A program made the position numbers and the translations under genes. The notes beneath the pieces are model-generated. The model made no database searches, had not been told where the DNA came from, and saw nothing but the letters and a program-made list of their open reading frames with translations. Shown here one piece after another: positions 18,044-27,824 of a stretch of DNA of 64,000 bases. How positions within the stretch are numbered: the stretch's first letter is position 1; each line of letters begins with the position of its first letter. Origin of the DNA: Hypericibacter adhaerens (GTDB lineage: Bacteria > Pseudomonadota > Alphaproteobacteria > Dongiales > Dongiaceae); assembly GCF_008728835.1 (NCBI RefSeq), contig NZ_CP042582.1, forward strand, positions 1,426,001-1,490,000. Reading direction: 5' to 3'.

Positions 18044-18976
18044 TCAGAGCCTGCTCAGCAGATACTGCGCCGTTGCCAGGTCCTCGTGGCCGCCGCCGCC
18101 GGACTTGAAAAAGGTGATCTCGGCGTCGCTCCGCCGGCCGGGCCGTTCGCCGCGCGCGAGCTGGAACAGGTCGGTGATGTCGGCGTCCCTGATCAGGCCG
18201 GCCTCGAGCGGCTGCGAGATGTCGCCGCAATCGTCGAGCACGGTGAAGCGCGCATCGATGAAGAGACGCGCGCGCTTGACCGCCGTGTCGTCGGCCTCGC
18301 GCATGTCGGGCCGGAAGGCGCCGATCAGGTCGAGATGCTGGCCGGGCCTGAGCCACTCGCCCCTGATCAGGGGCTCCTTCGACATGGTGACGGTGGTGAC
18401 GATGTCGGCCCAGCGCACCGCGGCCTCGAGCTCGGCCGCGGCCCCCACCACCAGCCCCGGCCGCGCGAGATGCCGGGCGAGCGCCTCGGCCTTCGCCGGC
18501 GTGCGGTTCCAGATCATCACGTCGGCGATCGGCCGCACGGCGCTGTGGGCCTGCACCACATGCGGCGCCAGGTTGCCGGCGCCCACCACCAGCAGCTTGC
18601 GGGCATCGGCCCGCGCACAATAGTCGACCGCGAGCGCCGAGTTGCAGACGGTCTTGCGCAGGGTGAGGGCGGCGCCGTCCACGGTGAGGACCGGCGCGCC
18701 GGTCTCGCCGTCGAACAGCACATAGAGGCCCAGCACCGAGGCGAGGCCCTTCTTCGCGTTGCCGGGGAACACGCTGACGAGCTTGATGCCCTGATGGCGG
18801 CCGAACTGCCAGGCCGGCAGCAGCAGCCAGTCGTTCTGGCTGCCGTCGGGCAGCTTCTGATGCAGCACCTGGCGGTCGGTCAGGTCGACGCCGCGGCGAT
18901 ACATCTCGCGCAGGCCCTCCACGAGGCCGCGATAGTCGAGCAGGCGGTGCGTGGTCTCGGCATCGATATGGCGCAT
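18044..18976 (-). CDS. Ornithine cyclodeaminase / mu-crystallin family protein
   Basis: A 310-residue NAD(P)-dependent protein. GIKLVSVFPGNAKKGLASV and VDGAALTLRKTVCNSALAV are family landmarks and LLVVGAGNLAPHVVQAH is the Rossmann motif (about residues 127-143). Members either cyclise ornithine to proline or reduce cyclic imino acids such as pyrroline-2-carboxylate; the end GGGGHEDLATAQYL resembles the reductase group, so I favour imino-acid reductase, not firmly. It is 51 bases downstream of the two EamA exporters on the same strand and probably in one operon, suggesting that the exporters handle an amino acid or its derivative. Confidence 0.82.
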   Translation of the reverse strand: MRHIDAETTHRLLDYRGLVEGLREMYRRGVDLTDRQVLHQKLPDGSQNDWLLLPAWQFGRHQGIKLVSVFPGNAKKGLASVLGLYVLFDGETGAPVLTVDGAALTLRKTVCNSALAVDYCARADARKLLVVGAGNLAPHVVQAHSAVRPIADVMIWNRTPAKAEALARHLARPGLVVGAAAELEAAVRWADIVTTVTMSKEPLIRGEWLRPGQHLDLIGAFRPDMREADDTAVKRARLFIDARFTVLDDCGDISQPLEAGLIRDADITDLFQLARGERPGRRSDAEITFFKSGGGGHEDLATAQYLLSRL

Positions 18977-19027
18977 GGCAAGGATGATCCTGATGGAAGA
19001 GGCGATCTCGAAGGCGGTGGGGGGAGC

Positions 19028-19963
19028 TTAGCGGGTCCGCGGCGCCATCTGCACCCAGATGACGCCGGCGAGCACGACCAGCCCGCCCAGAATCTGCAGC
19101 CAGCCGGCGGCGGCCCCCAGCGCCACGCCGACCAGCACGGCGAAGACCGGCTCCAGGTTGAGCTGGAGGGTCGCGACCGTGACGCCGAGCCGGCTCACGC
19201 CGTAATTCCAGAGCAGCGTGGCCATGCCGGTGCAGGCGATGCCGAGCCACAGGATGTTGAGCCAGATCGGCAGCGGCAAGGGCTGCGACGGAGCCTGGGC
19301 GAAGCCGGCGGCCTGGCCGACCAGGAAGACGATCCAGAGGAACAGGGCGGCGGCGAGTGCCGTCAGGAAGGAGATCGCGGGCTGGCTCATGCCGGCACGC
19401 AGCGCGAGCCAGGCCTGCGACTTGACCGAGTACCAGGCCCAGACCAGCATCGCGGTCAGCACCAGGAGCTCGCCGCCGCGGAAGCCCTGCGAGGCGGTGC
19501 TCTCGGGCTTGCCCAGCGCCACCATCAGCCCGCCGCCGACCGCGAGCAGGATGGCGAAGGGAAGCCGGGCCGCGAGCCGTTCGCCTTCCAGCACCCGCAT
19601 CGCCACCGCCGAGACGATCGGCGCGCCGGAGATGAGGGCGGCGACGGTGATGGGATCGGAATAATGGATGCCCAGCGTGAAGCAGATCACGAAGAGCCCC
19701 ATGCCGATGGCGCCGAGCGGGATGATCTGGCGCCAGGGCAGATGACGGTGCAGCGGGAAGCGGCGGTCGGCCAGCCAGGCGATGGCGCCCAGCGCCGGCA
19801 GCGCCACGCTGTAGCGGACCGCGGCGAGGAAGAAGGTGTCGAGCGTGGTGAGGGCGAGGGCCGTCAGCGGCACCATCGAGCCCCAGATGAAGGCGGCACC
19901 GACCACGCCGATGCTGGCCTTGAGATCGCGCGGCCGCTGCCGCGTCGCGGGCTGGGCGGTCAT
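19028..19963 (-). CDS. EamA-family (DMT) transporter, second of a tandem pair
   Basis: A 311-residue inner-membrane protein with ten predicted helices in two EamA repeats. GVVGAAFIWGSMVPLTALAL begins the first, and the second ends LQILGGLVVLAGVIWVQM. EamA proteins are typically metabolite or amino-acid exporters. The ATG at 19963 overlaps the TGA of the upstream EamA gene by four bases, a sign of translational coupling. The two proteins are clearly paralogous (both have the motif IGMG...C.TLG..YSDPITV), so this is a tandem duplication that may work as a heterodimer (inference). Confidence 0.87.
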   Translation of the reverse strand: MTAQPATRQRPRDLKASIGVVGAAFIWGSMVPLTALALTTLDTFFLAAVRYSVALPALGAIAWLADRRFPLHRHLPWRQIIPLGAIGMGLFVICFTLGIHYSDPITVAALISGAPIVSAVAMRVLEGERLAARLPFAILLAVGGGLMVALGKPESTASQGFRGGELLVLTAMLVWAWYSVKSQAWLALRAGMSQPAISFLTALAAALFLWIVFLVGQAAGFAQAPSQPLPLPIWLNILWLGIACTGMATLLWNYGVSRLGVTVATLQLNLEPVFAVLVGVALGAAAGWLQILGGLVVLAGVIWVQMAPRTR

Positions 19964-20901
19964 CGCGCGGCCGCCCGCAGCCCGTAGAGCTGCATCCAGA
20001 TCACGCCGGCCAGCACGACCAGCCCGCCGAGGATCTGCAGGCCGGTGGTCTCGGCGCCGAGGAACAGCACGGCGAGCAGCACCGAGATCACCGGCGACAG
20101 GTTGGTGTAGAGCGCGGAGATGGCGACGCCCAGCCGCGCCACGCCCATGTTCCAGAACACCACGCCCAGCGCCGTCGGACCGATGCCGAGCCAGAGCAGC
20201 TCGGCCAGCACGCGCAGGCTCGGCATCTCGGTCGGCGCATCGGCGAAACCGAGGAGCAGCGCGATCACGAAGATCACCCAGAGCCCGATGGCCGCGGCCC
20301 CCGCCGTCAGCAACGTGACGCGAAGCTGGCTCAGGCCCAGCGGCGAGAGCCATTGCTGTGCCTTGATCGAATAGAGCGTCCAGAGCGACATCCCGGCGAT
20401 GATGATGAACTCGCCGCCGCGGAAGCCCAGCGCCAGCACCTGGCCCGGCTTGAAGAGCGCCACGATCAACCCGCCGATCACCGCCAGCACCATGCCGATA
20501 TAGGCGGCGCGGGTGAGCGGGCGGTGATCGAAGCTCCGCGCCAGCACCGCCGAGACGACGGGGCCGGCGGCGGAGATCGCGGTGACGGTGATGGGATCGG
20601 AGAAATAGACGCCGAGCGTCAGGCAGGTGGCCCAGCCGCCCATGCCGATGGCGCCGAGCAGCAGGATATGGCCCCAGGGCAGATAGGAGGGCCAGGCCCG
20701 GCGCCGCTCGGTCAGGAGCAGGGTCAGGGCCAGGGCCGGCACCGCGATCAGATAGCGGCAGGCGGCGAGGAAGAAGGGGTCGACCGAGGCGAGCAGGCTC
20801 GCGGTGCCCGGCACCATGGAGCCCCAGCAGAGCGATGTCACAAGCAGTCCCAGTCCCGCGAGCAGACGCTCGCGCGGAGTCGATTCGGCGGATGCGGCCA
20901 T
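19960..20901 (-). CDS. EamA-family (DMT) transporter, first of a tandem pair
   Basis: A 313-residue, ten-helix transporter starting MAASAESTPRERLLAGLG. CWGSMVPGTASLLASVDPFF opens the first EamA repeat and LQILGGLVVLAGVIWMQL closes the second, nearly identical to the end of its neighbour. The ATG at 20901 is chosen over a longer reading frame that would reach into the divergent gene's leader. It is the promoter-proximal gene of an EamA-EamA-cyclodeaminase-family operon and divergent from the GrdB-like gene across 145 bases, so the two units may share control. Confidence 0.87.
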   Translation of the reverse strand: MAASAESTPRERLLAGLGLLVTSLCWGSMVPGTASLLASVDPFFLAACRYLIAVPALALTLLLTERRRAWPSYLPWGHILLLGAIGMGGWATCLTLGVYFSDPITVTAISAAGPVVSAVLARSFDHRPLTRAAYIGMVLAVIGGLIVALFKPGQVLALGFRGGEFIIIAGMSLWTLYSIKAQQWLSPLGLSQLRVTLLTAGAAAIGLWVIFVIALLLGFADAPTEMPSLRVLAELLWLGIGPTALGVVFWNMGVARLGVAISALYTNLSPVISVLLAVLFLGAETTGLQILGGLVVLAGVIWMQLYGLRAAAR

Positions 20902-21046
20902 GGGGAGAAAGCTAGCGCATTTTGCGGCCTCAATGCATCCCCCTGCGGCCGCCGCGCGCGCTTCGGGGAACGGCCAACACCGGTGCAAACGAAGCCGGTG
21001 TGGCAGTACAATCGACATTGGTTCCTGTCCTCAGGGAGGCTTGGCC

Positions 21047-21997
21047 ATGACCGGCGATCGGGATCGAAGCTTCGGCTTTGCCGACCCGCAAGACGTGCCG
21101 ATCCCCTACCTGCAGCGCATCCGGACCTACTATCAGGCGCTGGGCTATGGCGCGCCCTACGAATGGGCGCACTACGCCGAGGTGCCGTTCCAGCCCCTGC
21201 GCCAGCCGCTTTCGCGCAGCCGGGTCGCGCTGATCACCACGGCGGCGCCCTATCAGCCCGGCAAGGGCGATCAGGGGCCGGGGCTGCCGCATCCCTATAA
21301 CGGCGCGGCCAAGTTCTATGCGGTCTATTCCGGCGCGGTGGCGCAGGACCACGATCTGCGCATCGCCCATGTCGCGATCGATCGCCAGCATACGAGCGGC
21401 GAGGACCAGGCCAGCTACGTCCCGCTCGCGGCCCTGCGGCAGGTGGCGGCCTCGGGCCGCATCGGCGAACTCGCGCCGCGTTTCCACGGCATGCCCACCA
21501 ACCGCAGCCACCGCACGACGCTCGAGACCGATCTGCCCGAGATCGTCGCGCGCTGCCGGGCCGACGGCGCCGACGCGGCGGTCCTGGTGCCCAACTGCCC
21601 CGTCTGCCATCAGAGCCTGAGCCTCGCGGCGCGCGCGCTGGAAGCGGGCGGCATCGCCACCGTGCTGATGGGATGCGCCAAGGACATCGTCGAATATGTC
21701 GGCGTGCCGCGCTTCCTGTTCTCGGATTTCCCGCTCGGCAACGCGGCCGGCCGGCCGAAGGACCCGGCCTCGCAGGCATTCACGCTCGATCTCGCCTTGT
21801 CGCTGCTCGAAGCCGCACCCGGCCCACGGACCACGATGCAATCGCCCCTGCGCTGGCGCGAGGACCCGGCTTGGAAGCTCGATTACTGCAACATCGAGCG
21901 GCTCACGCCTGAGGAGATCCGCCAGCGCCGCGCGGAGTTCGATGCGGTGAAGGTGACGGCGAAGGCGCTGCGCGCGGCGGAGCAGCCCTCTCCCTGA
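21047..21997 (+). CDS. GrdB/PrdB-like reductase without selenocysteine
   Basis: A 316-residue protein related to the selenoprotein B subunits of glycine, betaine and D-proline reductases. Visible features are RVALITTAAPYQPGKGDQG near residue 60, FHGMPTNRSH, and the redox-like VLVPNCPVCHQSLSLAARAL with a CxxC pair (about residue 185). No in-frame TGA is present, so this is not a selenoprotein. In aerobic proteobacteria these homologues occur without the other reductase subunits and their reaction is unknown. The ATG at 21047 has GGGAGG upstream. It is divergent from two exporters and an imino-acid-type reductase, which hints at amino-acid or betaine chemistry (inference). The 3' end overlaps a palindromic repeat. 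Confidence 0.7.
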   Translation: MTGDRDRSFGFADPQDVPIPYLQRIRTYYQALGYGAPYEWAHYAEVPFQPLRQPLSRSRVALITTAAPYQPGKGDQGPGLPHPYNGAAKFYAVYSGAVAQDHDLRIAHVAIDRQHTSGEDQASYVPLAALRQVAASGRIGELAPRFHGMPTNRSHRTTLETDLPEIVARCRADGADAAVLVPNCPVCHQSLSLAARALEAGGIATVLMGCAKDIVEYVGVPRFLFSDFPLGNAAGRPKDPASQAFTLDLALSLLEAAPGPRTTMQSPLRWREDPAWKLDYCNIERLTPEEIRQRRAEFDAVKVTAKALRAAEQPSP

Positions 21998-22067
21998 CCC
22001 TCCCCCTGAACGGGGGAGGGGATGAGATGCTTGGTGTCCCCTCCCCCGTTCAGGGGGAGGGTCAGGG
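21992..22067. repeat. Palindromic repeat with 30-bp perfect arms
   Basis: Arms 21992-22021 and 22038-22067 are exact reverse complements (CCCTGACCCTCCCCCTGAAC and complement) around a 16-base loop. It starts inside the last codons of the GrdB-like gene and ends 18 bases before the marR stop, so it can serve as a hairpin at the end of both converging transcripts. No U tract follows. Confidence 0.9.
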
Positions 22068-22084
22068 AGGGGGTTGCTCCGGCC

Positions 22085-22567
22085 TTACCGTTTCGCTCGG
22101 CTCAAATCCGCCGTCGCGGCGGCGAAGAGCTTGGCGAGAAGTTTGTCGAGCTGGCGGCGCTCCTCGGTCGACAGCGGCCCGACCAGGTTGGCCTCGTGGG
22201 CTCGGGCGACGGGAACGATCTGGCGGTAGATGCGTTGTCCGGCGGCGGAGAGCTTCAGGACCGAGCGGCGGCGGTCGTCGGGCGAGGTGGTGCGCGTGAG
22301 CCGGCCCATCTCGATCATGCGCGCGACGGCGCGGCTGACGGCGACCTTGTCCATCTCGGTGAAGGTCGCAACCTCGGCGGCCGAGAGGCCGGGATGCTCG
22401 CCCAGCGCCGCCATGGTGCGCCACTCGGGGACCGTCATGTCGAACCGCTCGGCATAATCCTGCGCGATGGCGGCGCTCACCCGGTTGGAGAGAACCGAGA
22501 GCCGGTAGGGGAGGAAATCCTCGAGCCTGAGAATCGGGGCGGCCCCGCCGCCGCTGTCGTCGTTCAT
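22085..22567 (-). CDS. MarR-family transcriptional regulator
   Basis: A 160-residue winged-helix regulator. The recognition region is AAEVATFTEMDKVAVSRAVARM (about residues 63-85) and the wing contains TSPDDRRRSVLKLS, the classic MarR DxRxx signature. Dimerisation helices lie at both ends. It is divergent from hppD-maiA-phhA, and the shared intergenic region holds a perfect 8+2+8 palindrome in the hppD promoter. It most likely represses the aromatic amino-acid breakdown operon until an intermediate such as homogentisate or a hydroxyphenylpyruvate derivative binds (inference from position; the ligand is not visible). Confidence 0.9.
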   Translation of the reverse strand: MNDDSGGGAAPILRLEDFLPYRLSVLSNRVSAAIAQDYAERFDMTVPEWRTMAALGEHPGLSAAEVATFTEMDKVAVSRAVARMIEMGRLTRTTSPDDRRRSVLKLSAAGQRIYRQIVPVARAHEANLVGPLSTEERRQLDKLLAKLFAAATADLSRAKR

Positions 22568-22618
22568 TCGTTTTCCCCCGGGGCGCCGCCCGCCCGAGCG
22601 GGACCCTGGCCATAAGGA

Positions 22619-22647
22619 TTGAAATTAGTTTCAACTGAAACTATCAT
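22619..22647 (+). promoter_or_regulatory. hppD promoter with MarR operator in its spacer
   Basis: TTGAAA (22619-22624) and TATCAT (22642-22647) are 17 bases apart, each one mismatch from the sigma-70 consensus. The spacer carries the palindrome TAGTTTCAACTGAAACTA (22626-22643), two perfect 8-base arms around AC, which runs two bases into the -10. A MarR dimer bound here would exclude RNA polymerase. The 5' leader to the TTG start would be about 73 bases. Confidence 0.75.
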
Positions 22648-22726
22648 CGATTCAAGCATCCTGACAGAGCGCCCCGATTCCCGTCCCGGCAAAGGGCGGG
22701 GAAGGGCCCCAACCGGGAGATCCGCC

Positions 22727-23785
22727 TTGGCGGCACTTCACGACAATCCGATGGGCACCGACGGCTTCGAGTTCGTCGAATATGCGGCGCCGGAACCCCA
22801 GAAGCTGCGCGCCCTCTTCGAGCAGATGGGCTTCAAGCTCGTCGCGCGCCATCGCAGCAAGGACGTGACCCTGCATCGCCAGGGCGACGTCAACTTCATC
22901 ATCAATGCCGAACCCGACAGCTTCGCCCAGGGCTTCGCGCGCGCCCACGGGCCGTGCGTCTGCGCCATGGCCTTCCGGGTGAAGGACGCGGCCGCGGCGC
23001 TCAAGCGCGCGGTGGCGCTCGGCGCGAAGCCGGTGGCCTCGACGGCGGGGCCGATGGAGCTCAACATCCCGGCGATCGAAGGGATCGGCGGCAGCCTGAT
23101 CTACCTGGTCGACCGCTATGGCGACCGCACCATCTACGATGTCGATTTCACCCCGCAGCCGCCCACGCCGCCCGGTCCCGATGCCGGGCTCGTCTATATC
23201 GACCACCTCACCCACAATGTGCATCGCGGCAACATGGACAAATGGGCCGGCTTCTACGAGCGGCTCTTCAATTTCCGCGAGATCCGCTATTTCGACATCG
23301 AGGGCAAGCTGACGGGTCTCGTCAGCCGCGCCATGACCAGCCCCTGCGGCAAGATCCGCATCCCGATCAACGAATCCCGCGACGACAAATCCCAGATCGA
23401 GGAATATCTCCACGACTACAAGGGCGAGGGCATCCAGCATATCGCGCTCGGCAGCGCCGACATCGTCCGCACCGTCGACCGGCTGATCGAGAACCGCGTG
23501 GCGCTGCAGGACACGCCCGATACCTATTACGAGGCGGTCGATGCCCGCGTGCCGGGCCACGGCGAGGATGTCGAGGCCTTGCGGCGGCGGCGCATCCTGA
23601 TCGACGGCGCGCCGACGCAGGGGCAGGGATTGCTGCTGCAGATATTCACCAAGACGGTGATCGGCCCGATCTTCTTCGAGATCATCCAGCGCAAGGGCAA
23701 TGAGGGCTTCGGCGAGGGCAATTTCCGCGCCCTGTTCGAATCGATCGAGCTCGACCAGATCCGCCGCGGCGTGCTCAGGGCCTGA
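22727..23785 (+). CDS. hppD: 4-hydroxyphenylpyruvate dioxygenase
   Basis: A 352-residue Fe(II) enzyme converting 4-hydroxyphenylpyruvate to homogentisate in tyrosine breakdown. It is a two-domain vicinal-oxygen-chelate protein. The iron ligands are in IDHLTHNVH (His about 159), GIQHIALGS (His about 237) and PIFFEIIQRKG (Glu about 317), followed by the usual C-terminal GFGEGNFRALFESIE. I start at TTG 22727 because GGGAGA lies 6 bases upstream and homologues begin a few residues before NPMGTDGFEFVEY; an ATG at 22751 lacks a ribosome-binding site. The reading frame open to 22619 overlaps the operator and is rejected. First gene of hppD-maiA-phhA, probably controlled by the divergent MarR. Confidence 0.96.
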   Translation: MAALHDNPMGTDGFEFVEYAAPEPQKLRALFEQMGFKLVARHRSKDVTLHRQGDVNFIINAEPDSFAQGFARAHGPCVCAMAFRVKDAAAALKRAVALGAKPVASTAGPMELNIPAIEGIGGSLIYLVDRYGDRTIYDVDFTPQPPTPPGPDAGLVYIDHLTHNVHRGNMDKWAGFYERLFNFREIRYFDIEGKLTGLVSRAMTSPCGKIRIPINESRDDKSQIEEYLHDYKGEGIQHIALGSADIVRTVDRLIENRVALQDTPDTYYEAVDARVPGHGEDVEALRRRRILIDGAPTQGQGLLLQIFTKTVIGPIFFEIIQRKGNEGFGEGNFRALFESIELDQIRRGVLRA

Positions 23786-23798
23786 GGAAGCGTCCCCC

Positions 23799-24467
23799 AT
23801 GTCGCAGGCGCCGATGCAGCTCTACGGCTATTTCCGCTCCTCGGCCGCCTACCGGGTCCGCATCGCGCTGGCGCTGAAGGGACTCGCCTACGAAAGCCGT
23901 CCGGTCAATCTGCGGACGGGCGAGCATGCCTTTCCGGAATACCAGGCGGTCAATCCGCAGTGCCTGGTGCCGACGCTCGTCACCTTCGCCCACAGCCTGA
24001 CGCAATCGCTCGCCATCATCGAGTATCTCGAGGAGATCCATCCCGAGCCGCCGCTCCTGCCGCGGCAGCCGCTCGAGCGCGCGCGGGTCCGCGCGCTGGC
24101 CTTGACCGTCGCCTGCGACATCCACCCGATCAACAATCTGCGGGTGACCCACTATCTGGCCGATCCGCTCGACCAGGACGAGGCGGTGCGGCAGCGCTGG
24201 TCGCAGCACTGGATCGGGCTGGGCTTCGAGGCGATCGAGCGGGAGCTGGCCGCGAGCGCATTCACCGGACGCTTCTGCCATGGCGACGAGCCGGGGCTCG
24301 CCGATCTCTGCCTGATCCCGCAGGTCTATAATGCGCGCCGCGTCGCCGCGCCGCTCGATGCTTATCCCACCATCCTGCGCATCGACGCCGCCTGCCGCCA
24401 GCACCCGGCCTTCCAGGCCGCGCGGCCCGAGGCGCAACCCGATGCGCCGCCCGAGCTCAGAAACTGA
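23799..24467 (+). CDS. maiA: Maleylacetoacetate isomerase (zeta-class GST)
   Basis: A 222-residue glutathione-dependent isomerase turning maleylacetoacetate into fumarylacetoacetate, the step after homogentisate ring opening. The zeta-GST signature FRSSAAYRVRIALALKGL (about residues 11-28) carries the catalytic Ser pair. VNPQCLVPTLV and the glutathione-binding TQSLAIIEYLEE follow, then an all-helical C-terminal domain with CDIHPINNLRV. AGGAAG precedes the ATG at 23799, 13 bases after hppD. It belongs to the same operon. The ring-opening enzyme (hmgA) and the final hydrolase (fahA) are not in this window. Confidence 0.94.
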   Translation: MSQAPMQLYGYFRSSAAYRVRIALALKGLAYESRPVNLRTGEHAFPEYQAVNPQCLVPTLVTFAHSLTQSLAIIEYLEEIHPEPPLLPRQPLERARVRALALTVACDIHPINNLRVTHYLADPLDQDEAVRQRWSQHWIGLGFEAIERELAASAFTGRFCHGDEPGLADLCLIPQVYNARRVAAPLDAYPTILRIDAACRQHPAFQAARPEAQPDAPPELRN

Positions 24468-24476
24468 GGTGACGCC

Positions 24477-25325
24477 ATGCTGCAGGTTCCGCACCGGCCC
24501 GATTTCACCATCGACCAGGATTGGAACGCCTACACGGCGGAGGAGCATGGCGTCTGGCGGACGCTCTATCGCCAGCAGGCGAAGCTCCTGGTCGGCCGCG
24601 CGGCGCCCGAGTTCCTCGCCGGCATGGCGGCCCTGCCGCTGGGCGAGGAGGCGATCCCCGATGTCGACCGGCTCAACGAGAAGCTGATGAAGCTCACCGG
24701 CTGGCGCGTGGTCTGCGTGCCGGGCCTGGTGCCGGACGGGATCTTCTTCGAGCATCTGGCCAACCGCCGCTTCCCGGCCGGCCAGTTCATCCGCAAGCCC
24801 GACCAGCTCGACTATATCGAGGAGCCGGACATCTTCCATGACGTGTTCGGCCATGTGCCGATGCTGGCCCATCCGGTCTTCGCCGATTACATGCAGGCCT
24901 TCGGCGCGGGCGGCCTGCGCGCGATGGGGTTCGGCATGCTGACCCAGCTCGGCCGGCTTTATTGGGCGACGGTCGAGTTCGGCCTGATCCGAGGCGCCGA
25001 GGGTTTGCGCATCTACGGTTCGGGCATCGTCTCCTCGAAGGGCGAGAGCCTGTTCGCTCTCGATTCCGATTCGCCCAACCGGATCCATTTCGATCTCGAG
25101 CGCGCCATGCGCACCGACTACCGGATCGACGATTTCCAGCAGACCTACATGGTGATCGACAGCTTCCGGGAGCTGTTCGACGCGACCCAGCAGGATTTCG
25201 CGCCGATCTATGCGCGCATGAAGGGCGTGCCCGATATCCAGCCGGGCGCGCTGCTGCCGACCGACAAGGTCCATCACCGCGGCACGCAGGCTTATGCGCG
25301 CGCGAAAGAGGCGAAGGCGGGGTAG
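24477..25325 (+). CDS. phhA: Phenylalanine 4-monooxygenase
   Basis: A 282-residue monomeric bacterial phenylalanine hydroxylase that makes tyrosine using tetrahydropterin and O2. Iron ligands are visible in PDIFHDVFGHVPML (His about 121 and 126) and YWATVEFGLI (Glu about 166). The pterin-loop region RVVCVPGLVPDGIFFEHLANR is normal. GAGGTGA precedes the ATG, nine bases after maiA. With hppD and maiA it forms a phenylalanine-to-fumarylacetoacetate segment. A pterin-4a-carbinolamine dehydratase (phhB), often adjacent, is missing here. Confidence 0.96.
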   Translation: MLQVPHRPDFTIDQDWNAYTAEEHGVWRTLYRQQAKLLVGRAAPEFLAGMAALPLGEEAIPDVDRLNEKLMKLTGWRVVCVPGLVPDGIFFEHLANRRFPAGQFIRKPDQLDYIEEPDIFHDVFGHVPMLAHPVFADYMQAFGAGGLRAMGFGMLTQLGRLYWATVEFGLIRGAEGLRIYGSGIVSSKGESLFALDSDSPNRIHFDLERAMRTDYRIDDFQQTYMVIDSFRELFDATQQDFAPIYARMKGVPDIQPGALLPTDKVHHRGTQAYARAKEAKAG

Positions 25326-25339
25326 CCGTTACTCTTATC

Positions 25340-25419
25340 GTCCTCCCCGCGAAAGCGGGGATCCATTCCGATCCAAGTCACCGAGCTTCGCCATGGATCC
25401 CCGCTTTCGCGGGGAGGAC
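25340..25419. repeat. 80-bp palindromic repeat with 26-bp perfect arms
   Basis: Arms 25340-25365 and 25394-25419 are exact reverse complements beginning GTCCTCCCCGCGAAAGCGGG. The length and loop match the unit at 7007-7086. It lies after phhA and before the converging GNAT gene. Confidence 0.92.
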
Positions 25420-25486
25420 GAACGAGTGAATCGGTGTCCTCCTGGAGATGTGTACGCGCCCTCGTTGCGGAGGCTCGCAACTTGAA

Positions 25487-25951
25487 CTACAGCCCGATCA
25501 CCTTGCTCATATGGGTGATGAAGCCGCCCTTGTAGGGCTCCTCGCGGTCGATTCCATAGCCATGGGCGAGATAGAAGCGGATGTTCTCGGCGAAGAGCTT
25601 GTTGGTGTAGAGCCGCATCTCGACCATGTTCGCCTCGGCGGCCCGGTATTCCGCATGGGCCAGCATCCGTCTGCCGAATCCCTGCCCCTGGAAATCGGGA
25701 TGGACCGCGAGATTCTCGATCAGCCAGTGCTCGCCCTCGTCGATCATCTCGACCAGCGCCGCCAGCCGGCCGCCGACGAAGAGCAGGTCGATCGGATGCG
25801 CCCGCACCGCCTGGTCATAGTCCGCCGCCATCGGCTTGGGCTCGCGGCCGATGACGGGAATCCATTTCGCGTAGGCCGCGCGGGTGAGATCGCGGATGGC
25901 CCCTGCGTCGGCGGGGGTGGCGGGGCGGATGGTGAAGGAAGACTCTGTCAT
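25487..25951 (-). CDS. GNAT-family N-acetyltransferase
   Basis: A 154-residue acetyltransferase. IENLAVHPDFQGQGFGRRML (about residues 76-95) is the acetyl-CoA pyrophosphate-binding motif (Q/RxxGxG/A), and MRLYTNKLFAENIRFYLAHG is the typical C-terminal helix region. The acceptor, which could be a small amine or a protein, cannot be read from sequence. The start at 25951 (MTESSFTIRPATPAD) is preferred because the domain begins there; ATGs at 25972 and 25993 would add unstructured residues. It stands alone between two palindromic repeats. Confidence 0.85.
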   Translation of the reverse strand: MTESSFTIRPATPADAGAIRDLTRAAYAKWIPVIGREPKPMAADYDQAVRAHPIDLLFVGGRLAALVEMIDEGEHWLIENLAVHPDFQGQGFGRRMLAHAEYRAAEANMVEMRLYTNKLFAENIRFYLAHGYGIDREEPYKGGFITHMSKVIGL

Positions 25952-25988
25952 TCGGCTTGCTTCACGAGACATCGCCGTTTCTCCAGCC

Positions 25989-26104
25989 GTCACCCCCGCG
26001 AAAGCGGGGGCCCAACTCGATCCAGCGACGCAAGCTGAAGGATGGATCCCCGCTGGAGTTTACGCTTGGGCCGGCCTACGGCCGGACCCGGGCGCGGGGA
26101 TGAC
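25989..26104. repeat. Palindromic repeat with an extra hairpin inside one arm
   Basis: The left arm starts GTCACCCCCGCGAAAGCGGG. The right arm, TGGATCCCCGCT...GCGCGGGGATGAC, is interrupted at about 26055-26090 by an added GC-rich segment with its own hairpin, GGCCGGCCTACGGCCGG. It looks like one palindromic element nested in another. Confidence 0.7.
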
Positions 26105-26154
26105 GAACGGAGTACAGGCCTGCTGCGCGCGGGAATGGCCGACGTCAGCTTCGG

Positions 26155-27651
<1,497 letters not shown>

Positions 27652-27824
27652 GATGGTCTCGACTCCTTCGGCGATGGCGCCCGATGGCGGCGCTGCCGGG
27701 CCTGGATGATGGATCGGATGGCGCGCACTCTAGCGATTGGGCGGGGGCTGACAAGGAGCCAAACGCGGCCCATATTGAGGGTCAACCGGGCTGGCCCCTC
27801 GAGCCCCGTCCCAGGGGAGGGTTT

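Noticed and set aside
17843-19987. 714-codon plus-strand ORF across the cyclodeaminase-family and EamA genes
   Set aside because: It covers three real genes on the other strand plus a repeat; the product is His/Asp/Gly-rich and matches nothing.
21570-21640. Selenocysteine in the GrdB-like protein
   Set aside because: No in-frame TGA is present in the frame; the redox motif has ordinary Cys residues.
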